A stretch of 64,000 bases of DNA from Membranihabitans marinus (GTDB lineage Bacteria; Bacteroidota; Bacteroidia; Chitinophagales; Saprospiraceae), in contig NZ_JAHVHU010000005.1 in NCBI RefSeq assembly GCF_019802045.1, positions 62,001 to 126,000 of the forward strand, in the 5' to 3' direction. The notes beneath the pieces are model-generated. The model ran no database searches, was not told the DNA's origin, and was given only the letters and a program-made list of their open reading frames with translations. Of this stretch, positions 54,280 through 63,361 are shown one piece after another; the first letter of the stretch is position 1, and the number at the start of each line of letters is the position of its first letter. The position numbers and the translations under genes are program-made.

Positions 54280-54831
54280 TCAAAACCGGTACGCCAGCGT
54301 CAGAGCCACGGCATTGGAACTAAACCCCGCATTGAAACTGTAATTCGTCTGGTCATCATTCCTTTTTTCCTGTCGAAAGGTTAGTGCCGGAATGGTTTCA
54401 ATATTCACATAAAATGATTCCGCAAAGTCATACTGAAAACCCAAAACATAGCCCAGACCGATCTGGTATGCCCAGGTGTTGACCTGATTTCCAACAGAGC
54501 CATAAGCGAACGACACCCGAGGTTCCAATCCATGGATAAATTTCAATTTTTCATTGATTGCTCTTCTGTTTTCGATGCCAAACGCATACCCTAATCCCAA
54601 ATTCCACGTCGAGCTGTTTGAATTCCCAGTCACTCCGACATTGACCAATCCCAATCTATGCCGATAATACTGATCGATCCGGTTTTCCTTTTTATAGACA
54701 AAATCAAAATCTTCCAGACCGGTCAATCGAATACCGAGTTCCCGGTTGGGCAAATCCTGGGCATGCCCATTCGTTCCAAAAATCACCACAACTATAACCA
54801 CCGTAAAACATCTTAAGAGAGTACCAATCAT
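54280..54831 (-). CDS. Small outer-membrane beta-barrel-like protein
   Basis: The 183-residue product has a signal peptide (about 1-24) and alternating strands with Gly/Tyr/aromatic ends (STWNLGLGYAFGIEN, TWAYQIGLGYVLGFQYDF, SFYVNIETIPALTFRQE), ending in VALTLAYRF with a terminal Phe, as in outer-membrane barrels. No family name is recognised. It is a single gene. Confidence 0.6.
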   Translation of the reverse strand: MIGTLLRCFTVVIVVVIFGTNGHAQDLPNRELGIRLTGLEDFDFVYKKENRIDQYYRHRLGLVNVGVTGNSNSSTWNLGLGYAFGIENRRAINEKLKFIHGLEPRVSFAYGSVGNQVNTWAYQIGLGYVLGFQYDFAESFYVNIETIPALTFRQEKRNDDQTNYSFNAGFSSNAVALTLAYRF

Positions 54832-54965
54832 AATCTGCCATATTTTATTTTATCTTGACAATCGCAATATCGCCATATAACTGGAGACTGTCAACAATGA
54901 ATTGACCTTATGGTATATTTAAGAACCTAAGTATGGACAAGACAACAGGTAAGTGGTTTGATTTT

Positions 54966-56033
54966 TCACAATGAACCGGGACTTAAAAGAAAATGTGCTG
55001 CCGCTGTTTTGATATTCCGGTATGTAGCATTGATTTGCGAATTCATTCGAATCCCTTCCATTCCTGTATGCCGATGACACTGATCGATGCTAATCAACAA
55101 ACGATCAGTTATCTGGATACACTGTCGGGAAAATTGCTTTTCAGTTTCTTTATCGACTTCTTTTATTTCAGCGGAATGCCATATTTTTTCAGCGTATTGA
55201 TACAGATCATTTCGGGAAGCTTGCCAGGTCTTCTCCAGATGATCTGCAGCAACTGCCGATCGTGAATCTAACGAAAAATTTCTGCGGACTACATAATCTC
55301 TGTACAGATTCAGATACCGGAATGTCGTGCCAATCAATACCGGGACAAACAAGGCCCGGGCATAGAGCATAAAAGGCAGTTGCAGCAACCGATTCTCGAT
55401 TAATAATTGATCCGGAGCCACGGTAAAGGCATGTTTTTCGGGTACAAAAACATCGTTGATTCGGAATGAATGACTGTCAGTGGCGCGCATTCCCATGGCA
55501 TTCCAGTCCTTGATGACCGTAACCTGCTCAGCAGGTACGATGACCGCTTTGACACGGATATCATTCGGATCTTTCACGATCCGGCAATTAGCGGTAAAAG
55601 CCGTCGCATGCAACGATCCGCTGGCATACTTCCAGGCACCAGACACTTTGTACCCTCCCGGAACCGAAACAGCCTTTCCTCCGGCATAATCCGAGCCGGC
55701 AATCACCTGATCCGGTCTACCTAAAAAAGACCTGGCCACCGCTTCCTCTAGATAAGCAGCAAACACACCACCGCCCGCACCGATCTGTACGATCCACCCC
55801 AGATTCCCCTCTATGCGCGAATAGGCTTCAATGATGCGCATTCCCGTGGTCAGGCTACATCCCAATCCGCCCCGTTCTTGGGGAACAAAAAGATGAAAAT
55901 GCTGATTTTGGGTAATCACCTCTAGTGCTTCCCGCGGGAAATACCCCAATTGGTCCAGGGAGGGCTGCAGATCGATGAGTTGTTTTTGATCTTCTTCTGA
56001 GAAAAAGTATTGTGAATTATGAAGTGTGTCCAT
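54966..56033 (-). CDS. Acyl-CoA dehydrogenase-fold flavoprotein
   Basis: From the ATG at 56033 the product has 355 residues; the upstream in-frame start at 56087 would add 18 residues of unusual sequence (IPIPIKKNN). It is homologous to acyl-CoA dehydrogenases: N-terminal helical domain (about 1-110), a middle beta domain (VSGAWKYASGSLHATAFTAN, then WNAMGMRATDSHSFRINDVFVPE) and a C-terminal helical domain. The catalytic glutamate of acyl-CoA dehydrogenases is not obvious, so a flavin monooxygenase-type relative is equally possible. It is separate from fadN-fadA. Confidence 0.8.
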   Translation of the reverse strand: MDTLHNSQYFFSEEDQKQLIDLQPSLDQLGYFPREALEVITQNQHFHLFVPQERGGLGCSLTTGMRIIEAYSRIEGNLGWIVQIGAGGGVFAAYLEEAVARSFLGRPDQVIAGSDYAGGKAVSVPGGYKVSGAWKYASGSLHATAFTANCRIVKDPNDIRVKAVIVPAEQVTVIKDWNAMGMRATDSHSFRINDVFVPEKHAFTVAPDQLLIENRLLQLPFMLYARALFVPVLIGTTFRYLNLYRDYVVRRNFSLDSRSAVAADHLEKTWQASRNDLYQYAEKIWHSAEIKEVDKETEKQFSRQCIQITDRLLISIDQCHRHTGMEGIRMNSQINATYRNIKTAAAHFLLSPGSL

Positions 56034-56422
56034 TGTATTATTTTTTTTTATGGGTATAGGTATCACAGTAGAATACTCCTGAAGCATGCTAAAATATGCA
56101 TATTTTTAACACCTTATTTATCAGATAATTATAAAAGAAAATATTCTTAACAGCTGAAGCAATAGAATGTATTTCACAAACATCACAAATCTTGTGATTT
56201 CATTTGACAATTATTTTATGAAGCCACACAGTAATTCCGTGAAACAAAAAGGGAATATAAAACCTTGAGCTTCCAATTTGACACCTCAGATAAACCCCAT
56301 GAATTCCTGAAACATCTCCCAGAAATGGAATTCTGCATAAAAACAAATTACGTTCTATTTCCGTTCTTTCTCTAAAGATTGCTTATTTTGGAACCAAACT
56401 ACGTAAAGCAGCAGGAGTTACT
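56034..56422. other. Gene-free intergenic region
   Basis: This roughly 390-bp AT-rich stretch between divergent genes shows no convincing open frame, hairpin terminator or repeat. It presumably contains the promoters of the acyl-CoA-dehydrogenase-fold gene (minus) and the lipoprotein (plus), but no clear TAnnTTTG box was identified. Confidence 0.4.
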
Positions 56423-56914
56423 ATGCGCATAAACCATCATTTCATTTTTTGGGTATTACCCCTCGTCGTATATGCTATAACCAGCTGCGTCACCCGACCT
56501 GACTTCCCCATTGAGCCGGAGATCGAGTTTGTATCTATGGACGGAAATCAGATGGTCCAGAACAGCTTCAATACCGACTCCATCCGGGTGACCTTTTCAT
56601 TCACCGATGGAGACGGAGATCTGGGCGATAAGGACAGCCTCAATATTTTTATCCGCGACAACCGAGATCAGTTTGTGGCCAGCAAATACCGATTACCAGA
56701 ACTTCCACCTGAAGGAGCGCAACGTGGCGTAAGGGGTGAAATCACCGTGACGATCTACACGACCTGCTGTATATTTCCCGATGGGACTCCCCCGTGCCAG
56801 GCTTCGCTGGCTTATCCGACAGATACGCTCCGCTATGAAATTTACATCCGGGATCGCGCCGGTCATGTCAGCAACACCATTCAAACAGACCCGATAATTA
56901 TCCTTTGTCAATAG
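56423..56914 (+). CDS. Lipoprotein of unknown function with Ig/cadherin-like region
   Basis: The 163-residue product has a lipoprotein signal peptide ending near YAITSC (Cys22). The mature part is beta-rich with an FSFTDGDGDLGDKDSLNIFI segment typical of small secreted Bacteroidota domains, and ends YEIYIRDRAGHVSNTIQTDPI. No functional family is recognised. It stands alone and faces the smc gene. Confidence 0.65.
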   Translation: MRINHHFIFWVLPLVVYAITSCVTRPDFPIEPEIEFVSMDGNQMVQNSFNTDSIRVTFSFTDGDGDLGDKDSLNIFIRDNRDQFVASKYRLPELPPEGAQRGVRGEITVTIYTTCCIFPDGTPPCQASLAYPTDTLRYEIYIRDRAGHVSNTIQTDPIIILCQ

Positions 56915-56919
56915 AGTAT

Positions 56920-57085
56920 TGGGACGCCCTGTGGGGCTTTGGGACGCTTCGCTTTAGCTAGTGGGACGCTGGTATTGTTTGTGGTTTGGTTCTTTAGTTT
57001 AGAGCTAATTCTTGAGTTTTGTGGTTTGTATAGCTTTTCTAGGGTTTGTTAAGGGTTGCTGGTATTGTTTGTGGTTTGGTTTTTA
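56920..57085. repeat. Intergenic direct repeats
   Basis: A 24-bp block beginning GCTGGTATTGTTTGTGG occurs at 56968-56991 and again at 57058-57081. GGGACGC occurs three times between 56925 and 56968. GGACGCTTCGCT near 56942 also occurs near 60796, upstream of smc. Confidence 0.6.
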
Positions 57086-57152
57086 GAAATTGATTGCCAG
57101 TCGGACTAACACCCAACGGCCAACACCCCGCAACCAAGTGTACATATACATA

Positions 57153-60100
57153 CTATCCTGTGGTCGCCAATTCCGATATTTCCTCCAAATGCCGGAAGTC
57201 AACCGCCGCCACTTTGGACACCCCGGTATCCTCCATAAATACTCCATAGATCACATCGACGGCTTCCATGGTGAGCTTATTGTGGGTAACAATCACAAAC
57301 TGGGACTCCTTCGAAAATTCTTTGATGATCCGGTTGAACTTGTAGATATTGGCATCATCCAGTGGTGCATCCACTTCATCGAAAATACAGAAAGGAGCGG
57401 GTTTCAACAGATACAAAGCAAATAATAAAGCGGTTGCTGTCAGCGTCTTTTCTCCACCGGACAACTGGCTGATCGATTTGGGCTTTTTCCCTTTGGGTTT
57501 GGCGACGATCTCAATTTTCGATTCGAGGGGGTTCTCAGCATCGAGTAAGATCAGATCGCAGGTATCGTCTTCGGTGAACAATCGGCGAAACACCTCGATG
57601 AAGTTCTCCCGCACCTGATTGAACGCATCCATAAATTTCTGCGTAGCTGTCGTCTCGATTTCGTCGATCGTTTCTATGAGCTGTTTCCGTGCATCAATCA
57701 CATCATCGCGCTGCTGTACAATGTTGTCATAGCGTTCTTTGATTTCATCAAAAGCTTCTACGGCCAGTGGATTAATTTCCCCATAATTTTGAATGCGGTT
57801 CTTCAGTTTTTCACTTTTCTGCTCCAGGTCATCCCGTTTTTCCAGCATCGTGGAATCGACCTCATCCGGGATGTCCTGATCACCGATTTCAAACTCTATT
57901 TGCATTCGTTCAATGATACGGGAAATGGCAAATTTGATGGAATTCATGGTGTCCTTCCATCCATTCACCAGGGACTGCGAATTGCGGTATTGCTGATTCA
58001 GAGATTTCACTTCCGCCTCCAGTTCACCCACAGCAGACCGTGCTTTGTAATAGTCGCGCTCGGCATCATTGAGAAGGGCTTCCTTTGATTTCCGAGTCTC
58101 CATGTCCTTTAGTAAGCTTTTTTCGTACTGTTTGATCGATAATTGAAGTTTTTCGATGGCCTCTTCTGATTCTTCCACCTTACGAACAGAGTGGGACAAC
58201 TCCTTTTTGAGCGAATTCTCTTTCTCGGAAATCACTTCCTGCTCCCGGTGCACCGTTTCAAGCAAATTTTCCTGTTGCACGACTTTGATATGAAATTGGT
58301 TGTATTCCTGGCGCAAGGCGTTGTATTGGTCGGATAAGGAACGGTACAGCGTGTCCTTATCTGCCAATTGCTTCTGTTTTTCATTTAATTCCGTCTGAAG
58401 CTTCTTCCATTTTTCCTTCTGCATTCCCCACTCTTTCGCGTCCATCTCGATGGCTGTGATGAGTTCACGGAGGTTATTCTTCTCTTTTTCGAGGGATTTT
58501 TCTTCAATTTCCATCGTCGTGGTGATCTTCATTTGCCGCGATCGCACCCCATTGACTTCATTGGTCCAGGAACGAAGATTTTCTTCGATTTTAGTCGTGT
58601 CGAGTTCTGATATTCGATCATTGAGTTGATCCAATTCCTCCTCACAATTTTGTATTTTTTGCTGAATTTCTTCGATTTCATTTTCCAGCTGATCGATCTG
58701 TTGTTGGCGCCCCAGTTTGCTGCCTTCAAACAAATTAACTACACCCCCGGTCATCATTCCTTTAGCACGTTGAATCCGGCCGTCTTTCCCAAGAATAACT
58801 TTCTCAGGATTTCCAGACCATTGATCTTCTGTTCCGGACTCCGCGAAATAGACGTTTTTTAGCAGGCTTCGAAAGAGCGGATCATATTTTGGATCATAAG
58901 ACACCAGGTCGAGTGCCCGTTCTTCACCATCGTCAGCATCTGGTGTATCTTTCACGGAACCATCCAGTTCATCCAGGATAAAAAATTGCCCTCTGCCCTT
59001 GTCCGATTCACTCAACAACCGGATCGCTTCCACCGCATCATCGACCGATTGTACCACAAAATAATTCAAGTACTGATCGAGAAAAGATTCCAACAATCCA
59101 CGATAGGGCGGCTCTGCGGACAACAGGTCCGACAGAATTATGCCCCTCCCCTTCCAGGATTTATTGCGCGACAGGAATTTGATGCTCTCGGGAAACCCTT
59201 CCATTTTGCGCATAAATTCGATGAGCAGCTTGCGTTCATTGGTCTTTGCATCCAGCTGACGATTCAATCGTTGCAAAACCTTGACAATCGACTCCTCCTT
59301 GTTCTCCAGGTTTTCTTTTTCAGATTGTTTCTGAAAGATCTCTTCCTCCAGTTGATCGATTTTGGCCACCCATTTTTTCTCTTCGTTGACCAGTTTCTCC
59401 ACTTCTCCCTGTCTCCCCTCCAGTGCCCTTTTAATTTCTTTGATTGATCCTTCCAGACGCTGCTGATCGTGCACATAGGTTTCCTGTCGTGATTCACTGA
59501 TGGCGATGGATTTCTCCAGATGGGCCGTTATTTTCTCCAGTTCTCGTATGTCCGCGTATTGACTATCAAAAGACGCTTTACTGTTTTCGTATTTTTCTTT
59601 AAGTGCATTGAGCTCTTCGGAAGCTTTTTCCCATTCGTTCTTCATTTTTCGATGAGTGGCTTCTTCCTGCGCCGCCTTTTCATCGTACCGCTTACGCTTT
59701 TCGGCCAGCTCTTTTTCCTCACCTTGCAAGGTCGTGATGCGGTTGTCGTGTTCGCTTCTTTCTTTGCTTCGAAAATCAAGTTGTTGTTTATCGATCCGGA
59801 GATTTTCTTCGGTGTTTCTTATTTTAGCTGCCAGCTGATTGATTCCTTTTTGAGATTGAGACAAGGCAATTTCCTGATCTGTATTGGCTTTTTTGACCGT
59901 TTCTATTTCTGCTTCTTTCTGCGTGATCGACGTCTCCAGCTGTCGGATGCGATCCATTTCTTTCTCGAGTTTTGCGGCTGTCTCTTTTTTCTCTTTCCGA
60001 TGGTGGTGCAGCTGGATTGATGCCAGCGCGGTACTCAATTCCTTGTATTCATTTTTGATTTCGTAAAACCGCTTGGTCCGGCGCGCTTGCCGTTCGAAGG

Positions 60101-60710
60101 ATTTGAGGTTTTTCTCAATTTCAAAAACGAGGTCTTCGATCCGGTCCAAATCCTCTTCGGTATGTCGAAGCTTGTTGAGGGTTTCTTTCTTACGTTCTTT
60201 ATACTTCGAAATCCCGGCCGCTTCTTCAAACATCATTCGGCGGGCATTCTCCTTATCGGCCAGGATGTCATCCACCATCCCGAGTGCTATGATGGCGTAT
60301 GAATTGGACCCGATACCGGAATCCATAAAGAGCGCTTTGATGTCTTTTAGCCGGCATTTCACATCATTGATCTGGTATTCACTTTCTCCGGAGCGATACA
60401 ACTTTCGCGTCAAAGTAATTTCTGTGTACTCGGTCGGAAGGAGATTTTTCGTATTTTCAAAAGTGAGTGATACCCGGGCCACCTTGCCCGCTTTTTTGGC
60501 CCGTGATCCGTTGAAGATCACATCCCCCATGCTCTCAAGTCGCAGTTCCCGGCTGCTTTGTTCCCCAAGTACCCAACGCACAGCATCAACGATATTACTT
60601 TTGCCCGACCCATTGGGGCCGACAATTCCTATAATGTCGTCTGTAAAAAGTATATGGGTCTCATCGGCAAAGCTCTTGAAACCCTTCATCTCTATTCTCG
60701 ATAAGCGCAT
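57153..60710 (-). CDS. smc: Chromosome segregation ATPase SMC
   Basis: The 1185-residue protein is the core condensin ATPase. The Walker A motif GPNGSGKS lies at 31-38; the ABC signature SQLSGGEKTLTATALLF and Walker B FCIFDEVDAPLDD lie in the last 120 residues. Two long coiled coils flank a hinge (about 500-660) containing LESFLDQYLNYFVVQSVDDA and MMTGGVVNLFEGS. The length is normal. A possible TATTTTTG box at 60716-60723 lies only about 5 bp before the start, so the transcript may be nearly leaderless. Confidence 0.96.
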   Translation of the reverse strand: MRLSRIEMKGFKSFADETHILFTDDIIGIVGPNGSGKSNIVDAVRWVLGEQSSRELRLESMGDVIFNGSRAKKAGKVARVSLTFENTKNLLPTEYTEITLTRKLYRSGESEYQINDVKCRLKDIKALFMDSGIGSNSYAIIALGMVDDILADKENARRMMFEEAAGISKYKERKKETLNKLRHTEEDLDRIEDLVFEIEKNLKSFERQARRTKRFYEIKNEYKELSTALASIQLHHHRKEKKETAAKLEKEMDRIRQLETSITQKEAEIETVKKANTDQEIALSQSQKGINQLAAKIRNTEENLRIDKQQLDFRSKERSEHDNRITTLQGEEKELAEKRKRYDEKAAQEEATHRKMKNEWEKASEELNALKEKYENSKASFDSQYADIRELEKITAHLEKSIAISESRQETYVHDQQRLEGSIKEIKRALEGRQGEVEKLVNEEKKWVAKIDQLEEEIFQKQSEKENLENKEESIVKVLQRLNRQLDAKTNERKLLIEFMRKMEGFPESIKFLSRNKSWKGRGIILSDLLSAEPPYRGLLESFLDQYLNYFVVQSVDDAVEAIRLLSESDKGRGQFFILDELDGSVKDTPDADDGEERALDLVSYDPKYDPLFRSLLKNVYFAESGTEDQWSGNPEKVILGKDGRIQRAKGMMTGGVVNLFEGSKLGRQQQIDQLENEIEEIQQKIQNCEEELDQLNDRISELDTTKIEENLRSWTNEVNGVRSRQMKITTTMEIEEKSLEKEKNNLRELITAIEMDAKEWGMQKEKWKKLQTELNEKQKQLADKDTLYRSLSDQYNALRQEYNQFHIKVVQQENLLETVHREQEVISEKENSLKKELSHSVRKVEESEEAIEKLQLSIKQYEKSLLKDMETRKSKEALLNDAERDYYKARSAVGELEAEVKSLNQQYRNSQSLVNGWKDTMNSIKFAISRIIERMQIEFEIGDQDIPDEVDSTMLEKRDDLEQKSEKLKNRIQNYGEINPLAVEAFDEIKERYDNIVQQRDDVIDARKQLIETIDEIETTATQKFMDAFNQVRENFIEVFRRLFTEDDTCDLILLDAENPLESKIEIVAKPKGKKPKSISQLSGGEKTLTATALLFALYLLKPAPFCIFDEVDAPLDDANIYKFNRIIKEFSKESQFVIVTHNKLTMEAVDVIYGVFMEDTGVSKVAAVDFRHLEEISELATTG

Positions 60711-60715
60711 GGATA

Positions 60716-60723
60716 CAAAAATA
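60716..60723 (-). promoter_or_regulatory. Possible -7 box of smc
   Basis: TATTTTTG on the minus strand matches TAnnTTTG and lies 5 bp upstream of the smc start. No TTG occurs at the usual distance upstream, so this is weak. Confidence 0.3.
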
Positions 60724-60777
60724 CGGCTTTTCCGATACTAATGAAATGTGGCTTTTCACAAATTGTGGAAAACTTGG

Positions 60778-60830
60778 TAAAAGGGGAAAGGGGAAAGGAC
60801 GCTTCGCTGTTAGGGGTTAGGTGAAAGAGA
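60778..60830. repeat. Heptamer tandem repeat (GGGGAAA-like)
   Basis: Near 60780 the 7-bp unit GGGGAAA is repeated twice; after the GGACGCTTCGCT block, GTTAGGG and GTTAGGT follow. It is one of four 7-bp arrays in the window. Confidence 0.55.
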
Positions 60831-60841
60831 GATCCAAGATT

Positions 60842-61195
60842 TCAAGTTTTGACACTGAGGTATTTACTGTACCCGGATATCATTCTTTGAACTTCCTTAA
60901 CTTCAGCTAGTGCATTATCTGTTTCAGGTATATGATATAACTCCATCATCAGCAATAACTGAGTTTCCAATTCGAACGCGGATCCAAGAGAAATGGACAA
61001 AAACCTTTGTAGATCTTTATCTGAACATCTTCCGCATCCTTCAGCAATATTTGAGGGTATCGAAACTGAAGCTCTGTTCACTTGACTTCTTAACCCATAT
61101 TTCTCGGAATCTGGCAGTTGATTCGTTAAAATATAAACCCGTTTAACCAGCTCAAAACTTCTTTTTCAAATATCCAGATTTCTAAAATTTCTCAT
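60842..61195 (-). pseudogene. Four-helix-bundle (23S rRNA IVP-type) gene with one in-frame TGA
   Basis: From the ATG at 61193-61195 the minus strand reads MRNFRNLDI, then TGA at 61166-61168, then KRSFELVKRVY and onward in the same frame without any other stop to 60842. The body (RASVSIPSNIAEGCGR, RFLSISLGSAFELETQLLL) is the small four-helix-bundle family, also called S23 or 23S rRNA intervening-sequence proteins. Family members usually have a tryptophan (TGG) at that position (DIW or KVW), so one base changed TGG to TGA. No rRNA lies nearby. Without the stop the protein would be 117 residues; a shorter ORF may start at GTG 61081. Confidence 0.8.
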
Positions 61196-61264
61196 GGGTT
61201 AAAAGAATGTGGACATTAAATATATGACTATTAATTCAATTATTCCAACTAAAATCCTTTCCCA

Positions 61265-61327
61265 TTTCACCTTTCCTCTTTCACCTTTCACCTTTGAGCT
61301 TTGAGCTTTGAGCTTTGAGCTTTGAGC
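61265..61327. repeat. Heptamer tandem array (TTTCACC/TTTGAGC)
   Basis: Nine 7-bp units in register (TTTCACC, TTTCCTC, TTTCACC, TTTCACC, then five exact TTTGAGC units) lie 8 bp downstream of the MATE stop codon on the minus strand. This is the longest and clearest 7-bp array in the window. Confidence 0.85.
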
Positions 61328-61334
61328 TTTCTTA

Positions 61335-62660
61335 TTACTTATTAAAATAATACCTAAAATACACCATATTAATCACATAGACTGCAATCCAATACAGGAT
61401 CTCCAAGGACCAGGCCGCTTCGAGCCCGAGCCCCATCCCCTTGACGCCGACGATCAAAAGAACCACATAAAAGGCTACACAGATCACCTGAATGGTCAGG
61501 GACAAAAGGACCTTTCCTGTCCCGATCAATCCCTGGAAAATAATCGTTCCCAGGATATAAAAGACGAGAATCCCCAACACGATGCGAAGTACCCCCTTGG
61601 ATTGGTACAGAACGACCATCTGATCGGGATTCAGCAGCGGTTCCACAAAAAATGCCGGAAACAACAGAACCGGAATGGCGACCACCATGGTAATTCCAAA
61701 AGTGAGAATCGACGTTCTTTTTACAATAGCGAGTACATTACTGTACCGGCGGGAGCCCATGGCATTGCTCACCATGGTATTGACGGCCACGGAAAAACCC
61801 CACAACGGTATACTGAGCAGGAGGTAAAATATCCGGGCCAGATTGGATATGGCCAGTTCCCGCTCTCCCATATTCTCCACCAGGGCAAACAGGACAAACC
61901 AACTTGCCACGCCGGCCGTGGATTGCAGCACCAGTGGCATGGATATTTTGAGAATGTCTTTACTGATTCTGGAATTGATCCATACCTTGGACGGAATTTG
62001 ATACTTTCTAAAGTCTTTACTCACAACAATGTGCAGTGCAAAACTCAGCAACCCGGCGAGTTCAGAAATATTACTGGCGATCGCAGCACCGCCGATACCG
62101 AGCGGCGGCATCCCAAAGTTGCCAAAGATGAGCCCATAGTTAAAGAACATATTCGTACCGAGCAGGATCACCGTAGCGAAAACAAGAAACTTCGTATTGG
62201 ACACCCCGGTATACAGCGAGATCATCCCCAGGCCAAGAAAACCGGTAAACACCCCATAGGATCGGTACTGAAGATAGGTCACACTTTTTTCATAGATATT
62301 CTCATTGCTCATCAGAAATTTCAGAAACCAGGGAGAAACATACCGAACCACGACGAAGAACAGGATGGCCAGCATGAAAAGCATGATCAGATTGGTATTG
62401 AAGGTGATCCCGATCCGGCGCAACTGCTGTCCCCCATCCTGCCGGGCCATAATAATCTGACCCCCTCTGGAAAATCCGTATCCAATGGAAACGATGATCA
62501 AATAAAAGGCACTGACAAAACCAATAGCCGCAAAGTCATCTTCTCCCTGGTAAAAGAGAAAAAGGCTGTCCATCATGGCAATGGCATTCTGCACGATACT
62601 CCCCACCATGATGGGGAGGGCCAGAAATAGAATCTTCCTATATGAAATATCCTGACTCAA
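61335..62660 (-). CDS. MATE-family efflux transporter
   Basis: This 441-residue multidrug and toxin extruder exports cationic compounds with Na+ or H+. Twelve hydrophobic segments in two halves are visible. The N-terminal GSIVQNAIAMMDSLFLF segment (about 15-31) and the GLGMISLYTGVSNTKFLVFA region (about 147-166) are in the family pattern. A TACTTTTG box at 62683-62690 lies 22 bp upstream of the start. It is a single gene, and substrate is unknown. Confidence 0.93.
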   Translation of the reverse strand: MSQDISYRKILFLALPIMVGSIVQNAIAMMDSLFLFYQGEDDFAAIGFVSAFYLIIVSIGYGFSRGGQIIMARQDGGQQLRRIGITFNTNLIMLFMLAILFFVVVRYVSPWFLKFLMSNENIYEKSVTYLQYRSYGVFTGFLGLGMISLYTGVSNTKFLVFATVILLGTNMFFNYGLIFGNFGMPPLGIGGAAIASNISELAGLLSFALHIVVSKDFRKYQIPSKVWINSRISKDILKISMPLVLQSTAGVASWFVLFALVENMGERELAISNLARIFYLLLSIPLWGFSVAVNTMVSNAMGSRRYSNVLAIVKRTSILTFGITMVVAIPVLLFPAFFVEPLLNPDQMVVLYQSKGVLRIVLGILVFYILGTIIFQGLIGTGKVLLSLTIQVICVAFYVVLLIVGVKGMGLGLEAAWSLEILYWIAVYVINMVYFRYYFNK

Positions 62661-63361
62661 AAATCTTTCTTTGTTTCGTGCACAAAAGTAATTAAGAGTT
62701 TGAAAGCCGGAAGCATTTTACCTCGAAAATTACCGGGGTCGTCAGGCATGCACAGGTAAAAAAGGAATGCTTCGGGGTAAATGAGTGTCGCATTGTGGTT
62801 CTGGAATCAAAAGGAACCGTCCCCCAACAATTTGGGGATTGCTCCGGAATTGAATTATTTCCAAAAGCAGGATCATGCCTGAGGCAGACATGGTGCTTTT
62901 GTTACATTTTAGCAGCCGATGTATTATTACATCATGTGGAACTCACATGAAAAAAAGGTCATATACAAAACTAAGATTTGACAGATCTTCCTCCTTCGCT
63001 TTGCAGGCTTCGGCGGACAAGTGGAGATCTGTTAAATCTGCTCCGTAAAAACCATCCATATTTTATAATATAACGAAATCGTCATCTTATATGTTACAAT
63101 AAGAATTATAAGAAGTATTCAAAATCAAAACAGTTAAAATAATACGACAATTTCACTTCACCCACAAACTTTAACTAATTATATTTTTATATGAGATAAA
63201 GATGGTCTATCATGCCCCAAGACAAACATTCATAAAGAAAATTTGGAGTGTTTTGAACGAGAATTAGTTTCAGCACTAGATCAATTAATCATAAAAATAG
63301 CTGACCAGAAGCCAAAGATCAAACCTTGAATTAAATAACAACAATATATATAAAACACAGC
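62661..63361. other. Gene-free region with a GC-rich inverted repeat
   Basis: About 700 bp without a convincing gene. CCCC/GGGG lies near 62822-62839. At 62974-62988 and 63025-63039 the arms AGATTTGACAGATCT and AGATCTGTTAAATCT are reverse complements at 14 of 15 positions and enclose a GC-rich loop (CTTCGCTTTGCAGGCTTCGGC within it). This resembles a small dispersed Bacteroidota element. The rest is AT-rich and holds the MATE promoter (TACTTTTG at 62683-62690). Confidence 0.5.
62683..62690 (-). promoter_or_regulatory. -7 box of the MATE promoter
   Basis: TACTTTTG on the minus strand matches TAnnTTTG, 22 bp upstream of the MATE start. No clear TTG -33 box is present. Confidence 0.4.

Noticed and set aside
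61602-62630. A long plus-strand open frame (342 codons) opposite the MATE gene
   Set aside because: It lies entirely antisense to a well-supported membrane transporter and has His/Arg/Gly-rich composition typical of complementing hydrophobic codons; no domain or signal is seen.
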